Position numbers and translations under genes: made by a program. A DNA stretch of 64,000 bases, taken from positions 1-64,000 of the forward strand of contig JANYKQ010000033.1 of assembly GCA_025358115.1 (NCBI GenBank), read 5' to 3'. The notes beneath the pieces are model-generated. The model saw only the letters and a list, made by a program, of their open reading frames with translations, had not been told where the DNA came from and ran no database searches. The DNA comes from Methanomicrobiales archaeon. GTDB lineage: Archaea > Halobacteriota > Methanomicrobia > Methanomicrobiales > Methanospirillaceae. Below, piece by piece: positions 24,383-33,780 of the stretch; position 1 is the first letter of the stretch, and each line of letters starts with the position of its first letter.

Positions 24383-25627
24383 ATGACAACAGCAGAAGGG
24401 GGCAGACCAGCGGATGCTGTACTGGACCCGGTGAAAAAAAAAGGAATCATCCTGATCCTCTATTTCGCGGCATTCGCAACGATGCTCGGGATAGGGACCA
24501 TAGCCCCGGCCCTCCCGCTCTATGCCCACCTTATGGGAGCCTCAGGTTTCTGGATCGGGATCATCTTCTCATCCTTTTCCCTGTCCCGGACTCTCTTCCT
24601 CCCAATATTTGGGAAACTATCAGATCAGCATGGCCGGAGAATGCTCCTGCTTATAGGTCTATCCGGCTATGCAATCTTCTCAGCACTGTATGTGATGGCA
24701 GATTCGGTTTTTACCCTCTCCCTGTTCCGGTTCCTCCACGGTATGGCTGCGTCAATGGTCTTCCCGGTCGCGGTCGCCTATGTGGCGGACATTGCTACGG
24801 TTGGTGAGGAAGGACAACTGATGGGTGGGTTCAACAGCGCTGCGTTCCTCGGTATGAGTTTTGGTCCCCTGCTCAGCGGTGTACTGATGGATTACATCGG
24901 GATCTCCTCGGCGTTCCTTGCACTTGCCCTGATCTCAATTATAACTGCAGGGGTCTGCCTGGTATCGCTCCCCGATTACCGCATACGGCCCCGTCAGCCA
25001 ACTCCCCTTCTGGAAGTCTTCCGGCACCCGGCGCTCCGTATCCCGATATTCTTCTACCTCGTGTATTCGGTTGCCTACGTGACGTTTCTCATCTACCTGC
25101 CGATCATCACCCGGACCATGGGACAGTTTACCGGAACCGAGATCGGAGCCCTGCTTTTTGTCGGGACTGTGACTATGGCCTGCGTCCAGAAAATATCCGG
25201 CAGGATTGCAGACACCTTAAACAAATATCTCCTCCTTGCAGCCGGGATATCGGTTATCGCCGTGTCCTGCATTCTTATCGCGTTTGCGGGTAGCTTCTTC
25301 GAATATCTCGGTGCGGTGGTTCTCCTCGGATTCGGTTTTGGGATATCATTGACAACGGTTTCGGCGCTTGTTGCAATAGCCGGGCGTGAGACCGGACAAG
25401 GTAGTGCAGCAGGAGTGGTCAACATGGCCCAGGGTATCGGCTTCATCATTGTTCCAGCAATCTTTGGTATCGTGATGGACTATTCGGGTGTAAGGAACGT
25501 TTTCATCATCACCGCAGTTGTAGCTCTCGCAGCGGCACCATTCCTTCTCTCCGCGGGAAGGAATGCGCTGTCTCCTCTGCCCCAAAATACCACGGTGCCC
25601 ACGGTAAATAAGCGGCCCCAGGCTTAG
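24383..25627 (+). CDS. MFS exporter
   Basis: A 414-residue major facilitator with 12 predicted spans. The loop 2-3 motif G-K-L-S-D-Q-H-G-R-R near residues 77-86 is the classical MFS signature, and the proline- and glycine-rich helix 5 (G-M-S-F-G-P-L-L-S-G-V) near 156-166 is typical of drug/proton exporters. It ends the STAS-GNAT-ATP-grasp operon, 33 bases after the ligase, and most likely exports the product of that operon. Confidence 0.85.
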   Translation: MTTAEGGRPADAVLDPVKKKGIILILYFAAFATMLGIGTIAPALPLYAHLMGASGFWIGIIFSSFSLSRTLFLPIFGKLSDQHGRRMLLLIGLSGYAIFSALYVMADSVFTLSLFRFLHGMAASMVFPVAVAYVADIATVGEEGQLMGGFNSAAFLGMSFGPLLSGVLMDYIGISSAFLALALISIITAGVCLVSLPDYRIRPRQPTPLLEVFRHPALRIPIFFYLVYSVAYVTFLIYLPIITRTMGQFTGTEIGALLFVGTVTMACVQKISGRIADTLNKYLLLAAGISVIAVSCILIAFAGSFFEYLGAVVLLGFGFGISLTTVSALVAIAGRETGQGSAAGVVNMAQGIGFIIVPAIFGIVMDYSGVRNVFIITAVVALAAAPFLLSAGRNALSPLPQNTTVPTVNKRPQA

Positions 25628-25726
25628 TTCGGGTCTATCTCCCATCATCCCGTGACACATAAGGGAACCAGCCTTACTGGATTACACCCAGTGAGATTGT
25701 TCTTTCATCAGGCAAAAACCGGGCCG

Positions 25727-25790
25727 GTTGGAAAAAATCCGCCCTGTTTTTTCCAACATCCCGCCCTTCTTATCCAACCTGGATCAACCT
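25727..25790 (+). promoter_or_regulatory. Upstream element B, near-copy of element A
   Basis: TTGGAAAAAA, 12 bases later TTTTTTCCAA, a C-rich block (CATCCCGCCC) and CTTCTTATCC follow the same order as element A at 21322. The shared box lies about 60 bases before the ATG of the 58-codon ORF at 25831, which fits promoter and operator of that unit. Two occurrences in one locus suggest joint control. Confidence 0.55.
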
Positions 25791-25830
25791 ACTGATCAGG
25801 CCCGGGACCCCCGGGCAGGATAGAGTAACC

Positions 25831-26007
25831 ATGACCCCACGAAAGTCAAGCCAGGGATTTGAGACCGATGAGGAGTTTTACTTTACCTCTCTCGGAGGTC
25901 ATGGCAGGGACCCGTCCCTGTTCTCCCTCTGGCAACAGTTCAACGCGACCCCCCTCCCGTCGCTGAGAGCAATGACAAAAAGACCTCTGAAGAGAACAAC
26001 TGAATGA
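25831..26007 (+). CDS. 58-residue ORF, putative small peptide
   Basis: The frame encodes M-T-P-R-K-S-S-Q-G-F-E-T-D-E-E-F, then Y-F-T-S-L-G-G-H-G-R-D-P-S-L-F-S-L-W-Q-Q-F, ending P-L-K-R-T-T-E: an acidic N-terminal third, a Gly-Gly centre (residues 22-23) followed by an aromatic core, and a basic tail. It has its own upstream element (25727), a coupled second frame and a downstream hairpin. There is no clear Shine-Dalgarno before the ATG, so a short-leader mRNA is possible. Alternatives: a decayed start of a methyltransferase gene (weak resemblance to the N-terminus of the protein at 26343) or a non-coding RNA. Confidence 0.4.
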   Translation: MTPRKSSQGFETDEEFYFTSLGGHGRDPSLFSLWQQFNATPLPSLRAMTKRPLKRTTE

Positions 26008-26078
26008 AACCATCATACATCTCCATCACCTCAAACTCCATGCAATGCCAGCAGGGAAAAACCAAAGAAATCCGATAA
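26004..26078 (+). CDS. 24-residue ORF overlapping the 58-residue ORF
   Basis: This frame starts at an ATGA overlap with the stop of the preceding 58-codon ORF and ends at TAA one base before a strong hairpin. It would encode a Ser-rich peptide with a single cysteine (M-K-P-S-Y-I-S-I-T-S-N-S-M-Q-C, ending K-T-K-E-I-R). Exact ATGA coupling and the stop immediately before the hairpin suggest design rather than chance, but the frame is too short for statistical support. Confidence 0.25.
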   Translation: MKPSYISITSNSMQCQQGKTKEIR

Positions 26079-26106
26079 GGGCGAATCCCTCACAGGGTTT
26101 TCGCCC
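26079..26106 (+). terminator. Hairpin terminator after the small-ORF unit
   Basis: GGGCGAATCCCT and AGGGTTTTCGCCC form a stem of about 11 pairs with one bulged base and a CAC loop, followed by a T-rich stretch (26109-26125). The remaining sequence up to the methyltransferase start at 26343 shows no convincing gene; an 81-codon frame there has no recognisable character. Confidence 0.55.
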
Positions 26107-26342
26107 GCGTTTTCTCGTTATTTTATCCCACTCAGAATAATTATTCATACCCTGCGCCATAATGCCGGATTCAGACCTTGTTGTCCGGTTACGTTCTGAA
26201 TCGGCTCATCCCCCCAGAAAGAACACTTCAGCCAGTTTCGTCCCTGAGGAATCCTATCCATTAGGGTATTGCTTTACGGTGTTCCAGAACTTTCACTTGA
26301 CCACAAAGCACTCAAAAGCTCTCTTCCAACCCTTGAGGTATA

Positions 26343-27089
26343 ATGACACTCGATCAGTTTTTTTACCAGGTGTTCGAGTCCCTTCCACGGCAGGGACCCG
26401 GGTGTGAGGGTGCGACAAGGAAAGTGTTTTCCTATCTTCCTCCCCTCTCAAAGGACGCGAAGATCCTTGATGTCGGGTGCGGTTCAGGAACCCAGACCCG
26501 GGACCTGGCAGCGCTCACCAGCGGCACCATCACAGCAGTAGATAATCACCAGCCGTTTCTGGATTCCGTAAATGCCTGGGTCGTAAAGACAGGTCTTGAA
26601 GGGAGGATCCAGACTCATTGCGCTTCGATGGATGCACTGCCCTTCAAACCTGGGCAGTTCGATCTGATCTGGTCTGAAGGAGCCATTTTCATCATGGGTT
26701 TTGAGGAGGGACTCCGTGCATGGAAACCCCTGATGAAGAAAGGCGGGTACATGGTCGTCTCCGATGCGGCATGGTTTGAACCCAATCCTCCTGAGGAACT
26801 GGTCCAGTGGTGGGAGAAGGAGGGGGGCATTCCCAAAACAGAGGATCAGCTCAGGGAAAAGGTCAGGAACGCAGGTCTACGTTCCATTGCCACATACCGG
26901 CTGCCTGAAGCCGGCTGGTGGGATAATTATTATGTCCCGATGCTGGCCCGGATTTCAGATATGAGGAAAACGCATGGATCTGATCCAGCCTGTGTTGCCA
27001 TCCTCGACACTCTTGAACACGAGGTGGAGATGTATCAGAAGTACAAGCGGTATTACGGGTACACGTTCTTTGTGATGCAGAACGGGTGA
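26343..27089 (+). CDS. Class I SAM-dependent methyltransferase
   Basis: A 248-residue small-molecule methyltransferase. Motif I is I-L-D-V-G-C-G-S-G-T-Q-T near residues 41-52, A-V-D-N-H-Q-P-F is the acidic loop at about 65-72, and D-L-I-W-S-E-G-A-I-F-I-M-G-F is motif IV near 103-116. The N-terminal L-P-R-Q-G-P-G and the later W-W-E-x-E-G region recall archaeal proteins named only as methyltransferases. It is same-strand downstream of the small-ORF unit and could modify a product of that locus; this is inference. Confidence 0.82.
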   Translation: MTLDQFFYQVFESLPRQGPGCEGATRKVFSYLPPLSKDAKILDVGCGSGTQTRDLAALTSGTITAVDNHQPFLDSVNAWVVKTGLEGRIQTHCASMDALPFKPGQFDLIWSEGAIFIMGFEEGLRAWKPLMKKGGYMVVSDAAWFEPNPPEELVQWWEKEGGIPKTEDQLREKVRNAGLRSIATYRLPEAGWWDNYYVPMLARISDMRKTHGSDPACVAILDTLEHEVEMYQKYKRYYGYTFFVMQNG

Positions 27090-27200
27090 CGTCATCGCAA
27101 AAGGGTTCGGGGAGATCTTCAGAAAGGGACATCCCCCATCTTCTCATGCCGACCACTATTCTGAAATATCGGCACATCCATCCGGAACATAACGATACCC

Positions 27201-27923
27201 ATGGACCTCGATACAGACATCAGGACCCTTGCCCTCTCTCTCGGTGCGGACTATTTCGGTGTGGCAGATCTCTCATCGGCGCATGATTTTATTCTGGCGC
27301 AGGGTGGGGAACGGGTTGCCCGGTACCCGAGAGCAGTCACGATCGGCATGAGATTGCTAGACAGCCTCGTAGACCTCCTTCCCGATGACGACAAGGCGGC
27401 AGCAATTCTCTACAAACACAACAGTTATGATGTAGTCAACATCACCCTTGACCAGATTGCGCTCCAGGTGGCAAACACATTGCAGCGGGCAGGGTTCGAT
27501 GCGTTCCCCATCCCGGCCTCAAAGCGGACGGACGATGAGCATATCAGCGGTATTTTCTCCCAGAAACTTGCAGCGCACCTTGCAGGGCTGGGCTGGATCG
27601 GTAAAAGCTGCCTGCTGATCACCCCCAATCACGGGCCCCGGGCCCGGTGGGTCACGGTCCTCACCGATGCCCCGCTGGAGCCGACCGGCACACCCATGGG
27701 CCCGCGGTGCGGTGAGTGTACGGCATGCGTGGATATCTGCCCGATTCATGCATTCACCGGGCGGACATTTTCTCCCGATGAACCCCGGGAGGCACGGTAC
27801 GATGCGGCAGCCTGCGACCGGTATTTCAAAGAAATGGAAAAATCCCGGGGTGTAGCTGTCTGCGGCCTGTGCCTGTATATCTGCCCGCACGGAAGGAAGA
27901 CCGGAAAAAGGAACCATCAATAA
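27201..27923 (+). CDS. QueG-like protein with double [4Fe-4S] cluster domain
   Basis: A 240-residue protein related to epoxyqueuosine reductase and reductive-dehalogenase C-terminal halves. C-G-E-C-T-A-C-V-D-I-C-P-I-H-A-F near residues 170-185 and C-G-L-C-L-Y-I-C-P-H-G near 222-232 bind two [4Fe-4S] clusters; L-A-x-x-A-G-L-G-W-I-G-K-S-C-L-L (about 122-138) is the QueG-family signature. It lacks the HEAT-repeat tail of bacterial QueG. Many short archaeal relatives are of unknown function; corrinoid-linked reduction is the likeliest chemistry. Confidence 0.75.
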   Translation: MDLDTDIRTLALSLGADYFGVADLSSAHDFILAQGGERVARYPRAVTIGMRLLDSLVDLLPDDDKAAAILYKHNSYDVVNITLDQIALQVANTLQRAGFDAFPIPASKRTDDEHISGIFSQKLAAHLAGLGWIGKSCLLITPNHGPRARWVTVLTDAPLEPTGTPMGPRCGECTACVDICPIHAFTGRTFSPDEPREARYDAAACDRYFKEMEKSRGVAVCGLCLYICPHGRKTGKRNHQ

Positions 27924-27974
27924 GCGCGAATTTTTGTTCTTCTGGTTAATCGGATCAAAAAAGGATTGTGAGAA

Positions 27975-28046
27975 TTACTGTCTTATCAGTTTCAGGATAC
28001 GGACCGCCAGCCACGCTGCATTATCTCCGTTGTCCACACCAACGTC
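27975..28046 (-). pseudogene. Duplicated 3' end of purE
   Basis: Read on the minus strand, these bases encode [23 protein letters not shown] and a stop, matching the last 22 residues of PurE ([22 protein letters not shown]) encoded 0.5 kb away at 28504. An in-frame stop lies just upstream, so nothing else of the gene remains. Nucleotide identity is high, with most differences at third codon positions, which suggests the copy was once under coding constraint or came from a related strain. Confidence 0.8.
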
Positions 28047-28059
28047 CGGTATTTACCGA

Positions 28060-28377
28060 TCAGCCATTTCCATAAGCGCACGGGTCACGGTCGCAATCAC
28101 AGTTATCCACACCCGGGTTCTGACAATCTATTCCTGTGCCCGGACACTGAGCGCAAAATTTCCACCCATATTTCTCATGATACCGCATTGACACATCCAT
28201 TTCCTCCAAAACACATTTCTGGTAATCGCATACCCGGTTTGTCGGGCTGTGAAGAGCCTTCTGGTCCGGCTGGACGACCGCGAAATAATACACACCGGCA
28301 ACAATACTTCCAACAACCGACAGGCAGATCATGAAGAGTACGAGCCGGGCAAGCGGGGTTTGTAGTGAACCTGTCAT
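28060..28377 (-). CDS. Membrane-anchored Cys-rich small protein, unknown
   Basis: A 105-residue protein with one N-terminal membrane span (about residues 11-33) and an outside region with eight cysteines: V-C-D-Y-Q-K-C, F-C-A-Q-C-P-G-T-G-I-D-C-Q, and D-N-C-D-C-D-R-D-P-C near the end. The spacing suggests a disulfide- or metal-stabilised surface module. I do not recognise the family. It ends next to the purE scrap and is followed on the same strand by no other gene. Confidence 0.6.
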   Translation of the reverse strand: MTGSLQTPLARLVLFMICLSVVGSIVAGVYYFAVVQPDQKALHSPTNRVCDYQKCVLEEMDVSMRYHEKYGWKFCAQCPGTGIDCQNPGVDNCDCDRDPCAYGNG

Positions 28378-28503
28378 GAAACCATCCCCAATACAATCCT
28401 GTTATGTCGCGGACGGTATAAAAAAAGGCTGAAATGGATCTCACGGATCTTTCTCTGCCTGACGCGTCGTCATCTGCGTTCGTGCTGCCGGCAGGGCAAA
28501 AAG

Positions 28504-28905
28504 TTACTTCTTCGCCAGCTTCAGGATACGGACTGCCAGCCACGCCGCATTATCTCCATTGTCTACCCCAACGCATGCGACCGGGACTCCTTTGGGCATC
28601 TGGGCGATCGAGAGCAGGGCATCCATACCATTCAGTGTCCCGCTCACCGGAACACCGATAACCGGTTTGTCGGATTTTGATGCAATTACGCCGGGGAGCG
28701 CTGCAGAAAGGCCGGCAATCGCGATGAAAATTTTCGCATTGCTGGACTTGATATATGCATCCAGCTTGTCAGGATCGCGGTGAGCGGAGATGATCTGGGC
28801 GTCATACGACACCTTGTTCTCGTCAAGGACTTTTCTTACCTTGTCGGTAATTGCTGCATCCGATGCGGATCCCGATATGATAGCTACGTCAGCCATACTT
28901 GCCAT
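28504..28905 (-). CDS. purE: N5-carboxyaminoimidazole ribonucleotide mutase / AIR carboxylase
   Basis: A 133-residue PurE that carboxylates the imidazole ring in purine synthesis. I-I-S-G-S-A-S-D (residues 9-16), S-A-H-R-D-P-D near 40-46 and [13 protein letters not shown] (about 61-73) are the substrate-binding motifs, with Gly-rich [10 protein letters not shown]. Start ATG 28905 is leaderless with a TATA box at 28924-28935; a second ATG three codons on is possible. Divergent from the aminotransferase at 28952. Confidence 0.92.
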   Translation of the reverse strand: MASMADVAIISGSASDAAITDKVRKVLDENKVSYDAQIISAHRDPDKLDAYIKSSNAKIFIAIAGLSAALPGVIASKSDKPVIGVPVSGTLNGMDALLSIAQMPKGVPVACVGVDNGDNAAWLAVRILKLAKK

Positions 28906-28923
28906 CCAAACATATATTGTGCC

Positions 28924-28935
28924 TTTATAGATATA
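28924..28935. promoter_or_regulatory. Shared TATA box of two divergent leaderless genes
   Basis: TTTATAGATATA lies 19-30 bases from the purE start on one strand and 17-28 bases from the aminotransferase start at 28952 on the other. Only 46 bases separate the two starts, so one AT-rich box must serve both, either as overlapping or as a two-way promoter. Confidence 0.5.
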
Positions 28936-28951
28936 CTATGAGCAGATCCAC

Positions 28952-30540
<1,589 letters not shown>

Positions 30541-30613
30541 AGAAAAAATCAGAAACGTACGGGAACAGAAGCGTACGGGTTTATGAAGTTCAATAAAAAA
30601 GAGATGATCAGCT

Positions 30614-31033
30614 ATGTGTGACACACAACCAATAAAACTCGGATTTGTTGTTGCGGAATTCAACCGCGACATTACGTACATGATGGAGATCGAAGGCAGG
30701 GAACACGCCGCATTCCTCGGCGCAGAAGTAACGGAATGCATCTATGTGCCGGGCGCGTACGACATGCCGCTTGCGATCAAGAAGATGCTCCAGGCAGGAA
30801 AAGTCGATGCAGTCATCACGATCGGGTGCGTGATTGAGGGTAATACCCAGCACGACCAGATTGTCGTGCAGCACGCAGCAAGGAAGATCATCGACCTTTC
30901 GCTGGAGTTCGGCAAGCCCGTAACCCTTGGCATCTCCGGGCCCGGGATGACCCGGCTTGAAGCGAATGAGCGGATCGATTACGCAAAACGTGCCGTTGAA
31001 TCTGCCGTCAAGCTTGTCAAGCGATTGAAATGA
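30614..31033 (+). CDS. ribH: 6,7-dimethyl-8-ribityllumazine synthase
   Basis: A 139-residue lumazine synthase that makes the substrate of RibC. V-V-A-E-F-N-R-D near residues 12-19, V-P-G-A-Y-D-M-P near 45-52 and [11 protein letters not shown] near 72-82, containing the catalytic His, are all intact. Its stop overlaps the ATG of the aminotransferase gene. Placement beside ribC and in a window with two cofH genes fits heavy flavin and F420 needs. Confidence 0.94.
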   Translation: MCDTQPIKLGFVVAEFNRDITYMMEIEGREHAAFLGAEVTECIYVPGAYDMPLAIKKMLQAGKVDAVITIGCVIEGNTQHDQIVVQHAARKIIDLSLEFGKPVTLGISGPGMTRLEANERIDYAKRAVESAVKLVKRLK

Positions 31034-32163
31034 GACCGCTCTCGGAAAAGATTGCCGGTGTTGTCGAGTCGGCAACGATCGCTATCTCCAACAGGGCCAA
31101 GAAGATGCAGGGGGAGGGGATCGATGTCATCAGCATGTCGATCGGCGAGCCCGATTTCGATACTCCCCGGCACATCACGGATGCCTGCATCGCTGCCCTG
31201 AACGGGGGCCAGACGCATTATGCCCCGAGCAACGGCATTCCCGAACTGACAAGTGCCATTGCCGAGAAGATCGTCCGGGAGAATAAATTCCCGTGCACCC
31301 CCCAGCAGGTGATCGTTGCCGGCGGGGCCAAGCAGGCCATCTACGAGGCATGCGAAGCCGTCCTGAACCCCGGCGATGAAACCATCATTCTCACCCCGGC
31401 GTGGGTCTCTTACGAGCCCTGCGTCCAGATCGCCGGTGGGAAGGTCGTGAAGCACGCGATCAATGCAAAGACCTTCCAGCTCGACGACTCCCTTCTCGAA
31501 CGGGTGAATGCAAAGACCAAGATGATCGTGGTCAACTCACCGTCGAACCCCACGGGTTCCGTCTTCGACATGAAGTCAATGAAGCTCGTTGCGGACCTCT
31601 GCACGGACTATGACATCTATGCCATGTCCGATGAGATCTACGAGAAGATGGTGTACGGGAAGGAACACATCTCGCTTGCCGCGATCGGTGACATGGCGCA
31701 GCGGACCATCACCATCAACGGGTTCTCGAAGGCCTATGCCATGACCGGCTGGCGGCTCGGGTACGCGGTTGCCCCAAAGCAGATCATCACCGAGATGTCC
31801 AAGGTGCAGCAGCACACGATCAGCCAGGCCACTACCTTTGCGATGTGGGGCGGAGTCGCGGCGCTCAAAGGCGACCAGCAGTGTGTTGAAGCAATGCGCC
31901 TTGAGTTTGACAAGCGGAGAAAATACGTAATCTCCGAACTGAACCTGATGGGATACGAGACGGCACCGGCGGACGGGGCCTTCTATGCGTTTGTCAAAGT
32001 CAGCGGGGATGATATGGAGATTGCTACCCGCTGGCTTGAACAAGGTCATGTGGCGGCAACCCCGGGGAGTGCTTTCTATGCCCCCGGGTGGATCCGGCTG
32101 TCGTACGCAACCTCGATGGACCGGCTCAAGGAAGCGATGGGACGGATTAGAAGGGTTGGGTAA
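31030..32163 (+). CDS. Class I/II pyridoxal phosphate aminotransferase
   Basis: A 377-residue aspartate-aminotransferase-like PLP enzyme. [10 protein letters not shown] near residues 37-46, N-S-P-S-N-P-T-G at about 161-168, A-M-S-D-E-I-Y-E and the PLP lysine in [16 protein letters not shown] near 229-244 are complete. ATGA overlap with ribH. Its last 33 codons recur, somewhat diverged, at 38037-38138, making the gene end the left border of a possible insertion. Confidence 0.92.
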   Translation: MRPLSEKIAGVVESATIAISNRAKKMQGEGIDVISMSIGEPDFDTPRHITDACIAALNGGQTHYAPSNGIPELTSAIAEKIVRENKFPCTPQQVIVAGGAKQAIYEACEAVLNPGDETIILTPAWVSYEPCVQIAGGKVVKHAINAKTFQLDDSLLERVNAKTKMIVVNSPSNPTGSVFDMKSMKLVADLCTDYDIYAMSDEIYEKMVYGKEHISLAAIGDMAQRTITINGFSKAYAMTGWRLGYAVAPKQIITEMSKVQQHTISQATTFAMWGGVAALKGDQQCVEAMRLEFDKRRKYVISELNLMGYETAPADGAFYAFVKVSGDDMEIATRWLEQGHVAATPGSAFYAPGWIRLSYATSMDRLKEAMGRIRRVG

Positions 32164-32291
32164 AGAAGAGATATTTCAAATTTCCATGACAAATTTTTGT
32201 TATTAATGTTGTTTCTTTCAAAAAATTTTAGAAAGATGATTGTGACAATCAATTTAAAATTATTTTTAATCGTACAAAGTTTTGTGAAAAA
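32164..32291. other. AT-rich spacer at the left border of the island
   Basis: Base composition changes sharply right after the aminotransferase stop: the next 900 bases are visibly AT-rich with long A and T runs, unlike the GC-rich flanks. The 128-base spacer itself holds no gene. Confidence 0.5.
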
Positions 32292-33062
32292 TTATTGATT
32301 AACCGAGGAATTATGAGGTTTTTTTCCGAGCTTTTTATCACTACGTTGCCTCTCCTGGAGATAATATGAACGAGGGTGCACAAAATTAAAAAAAATACAG
32401 ATATCCATTGCAAGTATAAACCACTCTAGATTCCCATGCAATTCGAAAATTCTCTCCACGTTCATTTTTTTTCTTGGTGTATAATCATGAATCAGGGTAT
32501 GTCTTAATTCGAGATATTCTTGCATTAATGGGTACCAATCAGAACGAATAGACATGCTATATTTTTTTAATTTTTCTGGAAATTTCGGTTCGCCCCGATA
32601 AAAATTATTATTGTTCAATAAATCGAAGATTTTTTCATCAACTATCACTGAAAACACTTTGTTAATATTATCAAGATTTTGAAAATTCTGACAACCAAGA
32701 ATGATTTCAGAAATTTTTATTTTGTCATTGGTGATGATAATGAGATCGTCTAGAGTAAATGTTCTATCAACCAACTTTGCTTTTGCGCAGCGTTGAATTA
32801 ATTCAGTATCCTCCTTTAAAAATTCGAAAACCTCGCAAAAAACATCTTTAAAATATACCTCAAATGCAGATATATCGGAAATCACAAATTGTGATAATGC
32901 TTCTCTAACAGTTGCACTATCTCCAAAGGTGGCCAATGTTTTTTTAAGAAATTTTTCTGACTTTGATGTTTTTAAACGAAAGTTATGATATGGTCGATCT
33001 TGCCTATATTTCATATTTTGACGTGACTTTTGAATTTTTGAATACACTTCATGTTGTACCAT
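32292..33062 (-). CDS. HEPN-fold protein (RiboL-PSP/MAE_28990-like), AT-rich
   Basis: A 256-residue mostly helical protein, rich in Lys, Ile, Asn and Phe. Near residue 198 it has E-L-R-H-T-L-I-H-D-Y: R-x4-H is the catalytic motif of HEPN ribonucleases, and the long flanking helices (I-S-A-F-E-V-Y-F-K-D-V-F, D-W-Y-P-L-M-Q-E-Y-L) fit the family. HEPN proteins of this kind work in toxin and defence systems. Low GC and strong A/T-ending codons mark it as recently acquired. No nucleotidyltransferase partner lies next to it, but one scrap is at 37705. Confidence 0.6.
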   Translation of the reverse strand: MVQHEVYSKIQKSRQNMKYRQDRPYHNFRLKTSKSEKFLKKTLATFGDSATVREALSQFVISDISAFEVYFKDVFCEVFEFLKEDTELIQRCAKAKLVDRTFTLDDLIIITNDKIKISEIILGCQNFQNLDNINKVFSVIVDEKIFDLLNNNNFYRGEPKFPEKLKKYSMSIRSDWYPLMQEYLELRHTLIHDYTPRKKMNVERIFELHGNLEWFILAMDICIFFNFVHPRSYYLQERQRSDKKLGKKPHNSSVNQ

Positions 33063-33141
33063 TTTTCTTCAATTGCGTTATCAAACCATTAACTTTTTCA
33101 GTTAATTTTTCTAGGACACAATTGTTTGTAGAGATCCCATT

Positions 33142-33374
33142 CCCCCTCCACGACGATAAAAAATCCGGGCCCGTATCGTGCCCCGTTGTACGAGTTTTGC
33201 CTCACCCCCCCTTTTAGCAGAGGCAATGGATCGGAAAAACGCGGTAATCCTCCCGGAACAAATCCCCATTCTCCGGCGGGAATCATTGAGGCAATGTGTA
33301 GCAACGTTCTGTTGGCATCCGCCCGGAGCACACCGGCATCCACAAAGCCCTGCGGCCCGGGAGGGGGTATCCGG
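33142..33374. repeat. Dispersed 233-bp repeat, copy R1
   Basis: This block (C-rich start, then ACGACGATAAAAAATCCGGG, ending CGGCCCGGGAGGGGGT) recurs in direct orientation at 34075-34308 with roughly nine of ten bases equal, and in shorter form at 37861-38031. No terminal inverted repeat or transposase is seen. Open frames on both strands (for example minus-strand S-Y-N-G-A-R-Y-G-P-G-F-F) are kept in two copies but resemble no protein I know. Confidence 0.85.
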
Positions 33375-33429
33375 CCTTCGGATCGCGTAGCGGCTGCTCT
33401 CAAAGGACCGGTCTCCGTGCCGGGAAAAA

Positions 33430-33780
33430 TCAATCGGCATCCGGGGAGAGGAGTTCTGATACCAGGCTACGGATCTCCTGCATTTTCTCCGGTTGCACGA
33501 TACCAATGGTGTCGCAGATGAGATCTTTTTCAAGGGCATAGATCCCGTCAGCCTGCACGAAGCTTGGATGATCCAGCGATCCGGTACTGAGATCGGCGCT
33601 TGTCAGGCTGACCGCCATCATCTTTGGTTTCCGGGTCGTGATCTTCATGACGATCACGTCCCGGGAGATCCGGTTATACCGGGAGTTGCTGACAACAAGT
33701 GCCGGGCGAACCTTGGACTGTACCTGGTTGGAATAGGAAAAATCCACAAGTATGAGGGATCCTTGAGCCGGCTCAGTCAT
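33430..33780 (-). CDS. MazF/PemK-family toxin
   Basis: A 116-residue endoribonuclease-type toxin. The start Q-G-S-L-I-L-V-D-F-S-Y and K-V-R-P-A-L-V-V-S-N-S-R-Y-N at about 24-37 are the PemK/MazF core; S-L-D-H-P-S-F-V-Q-A-D near 69-79 carries the second conserved strand. ATG 33780 lies inside the antitoxin's end, giving an 8-base overlap; the open frame continues upstream only because of that overlap. It is the second gene of the operon, as usual for type II toxins. Confidence 0.88.
   Translation of the reverse strand: MTEPAQGSLILVDFSYSNQVQSKVRPALVVSNSRYNRISRDVIVMKITTRKPKMMAVSLTSADLSTGSLDHPSFVQADGIYALEKDLICDTIGIVQPEKMQEIRSLVSELLSPDAD

Noticed and set aside
26162-26407. An 81-codon frame before the second methyltransferase
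   Set aside because: Composition is not protein-like and it overlaps the methyltransferase start.
33098-33539. Several 70-140 codon frames within repeat R1, also found in R2 and R3
   Set aside because: They appear on both strands at once, change length between copies and match no known protein, so they are likely by-products of the repeat.
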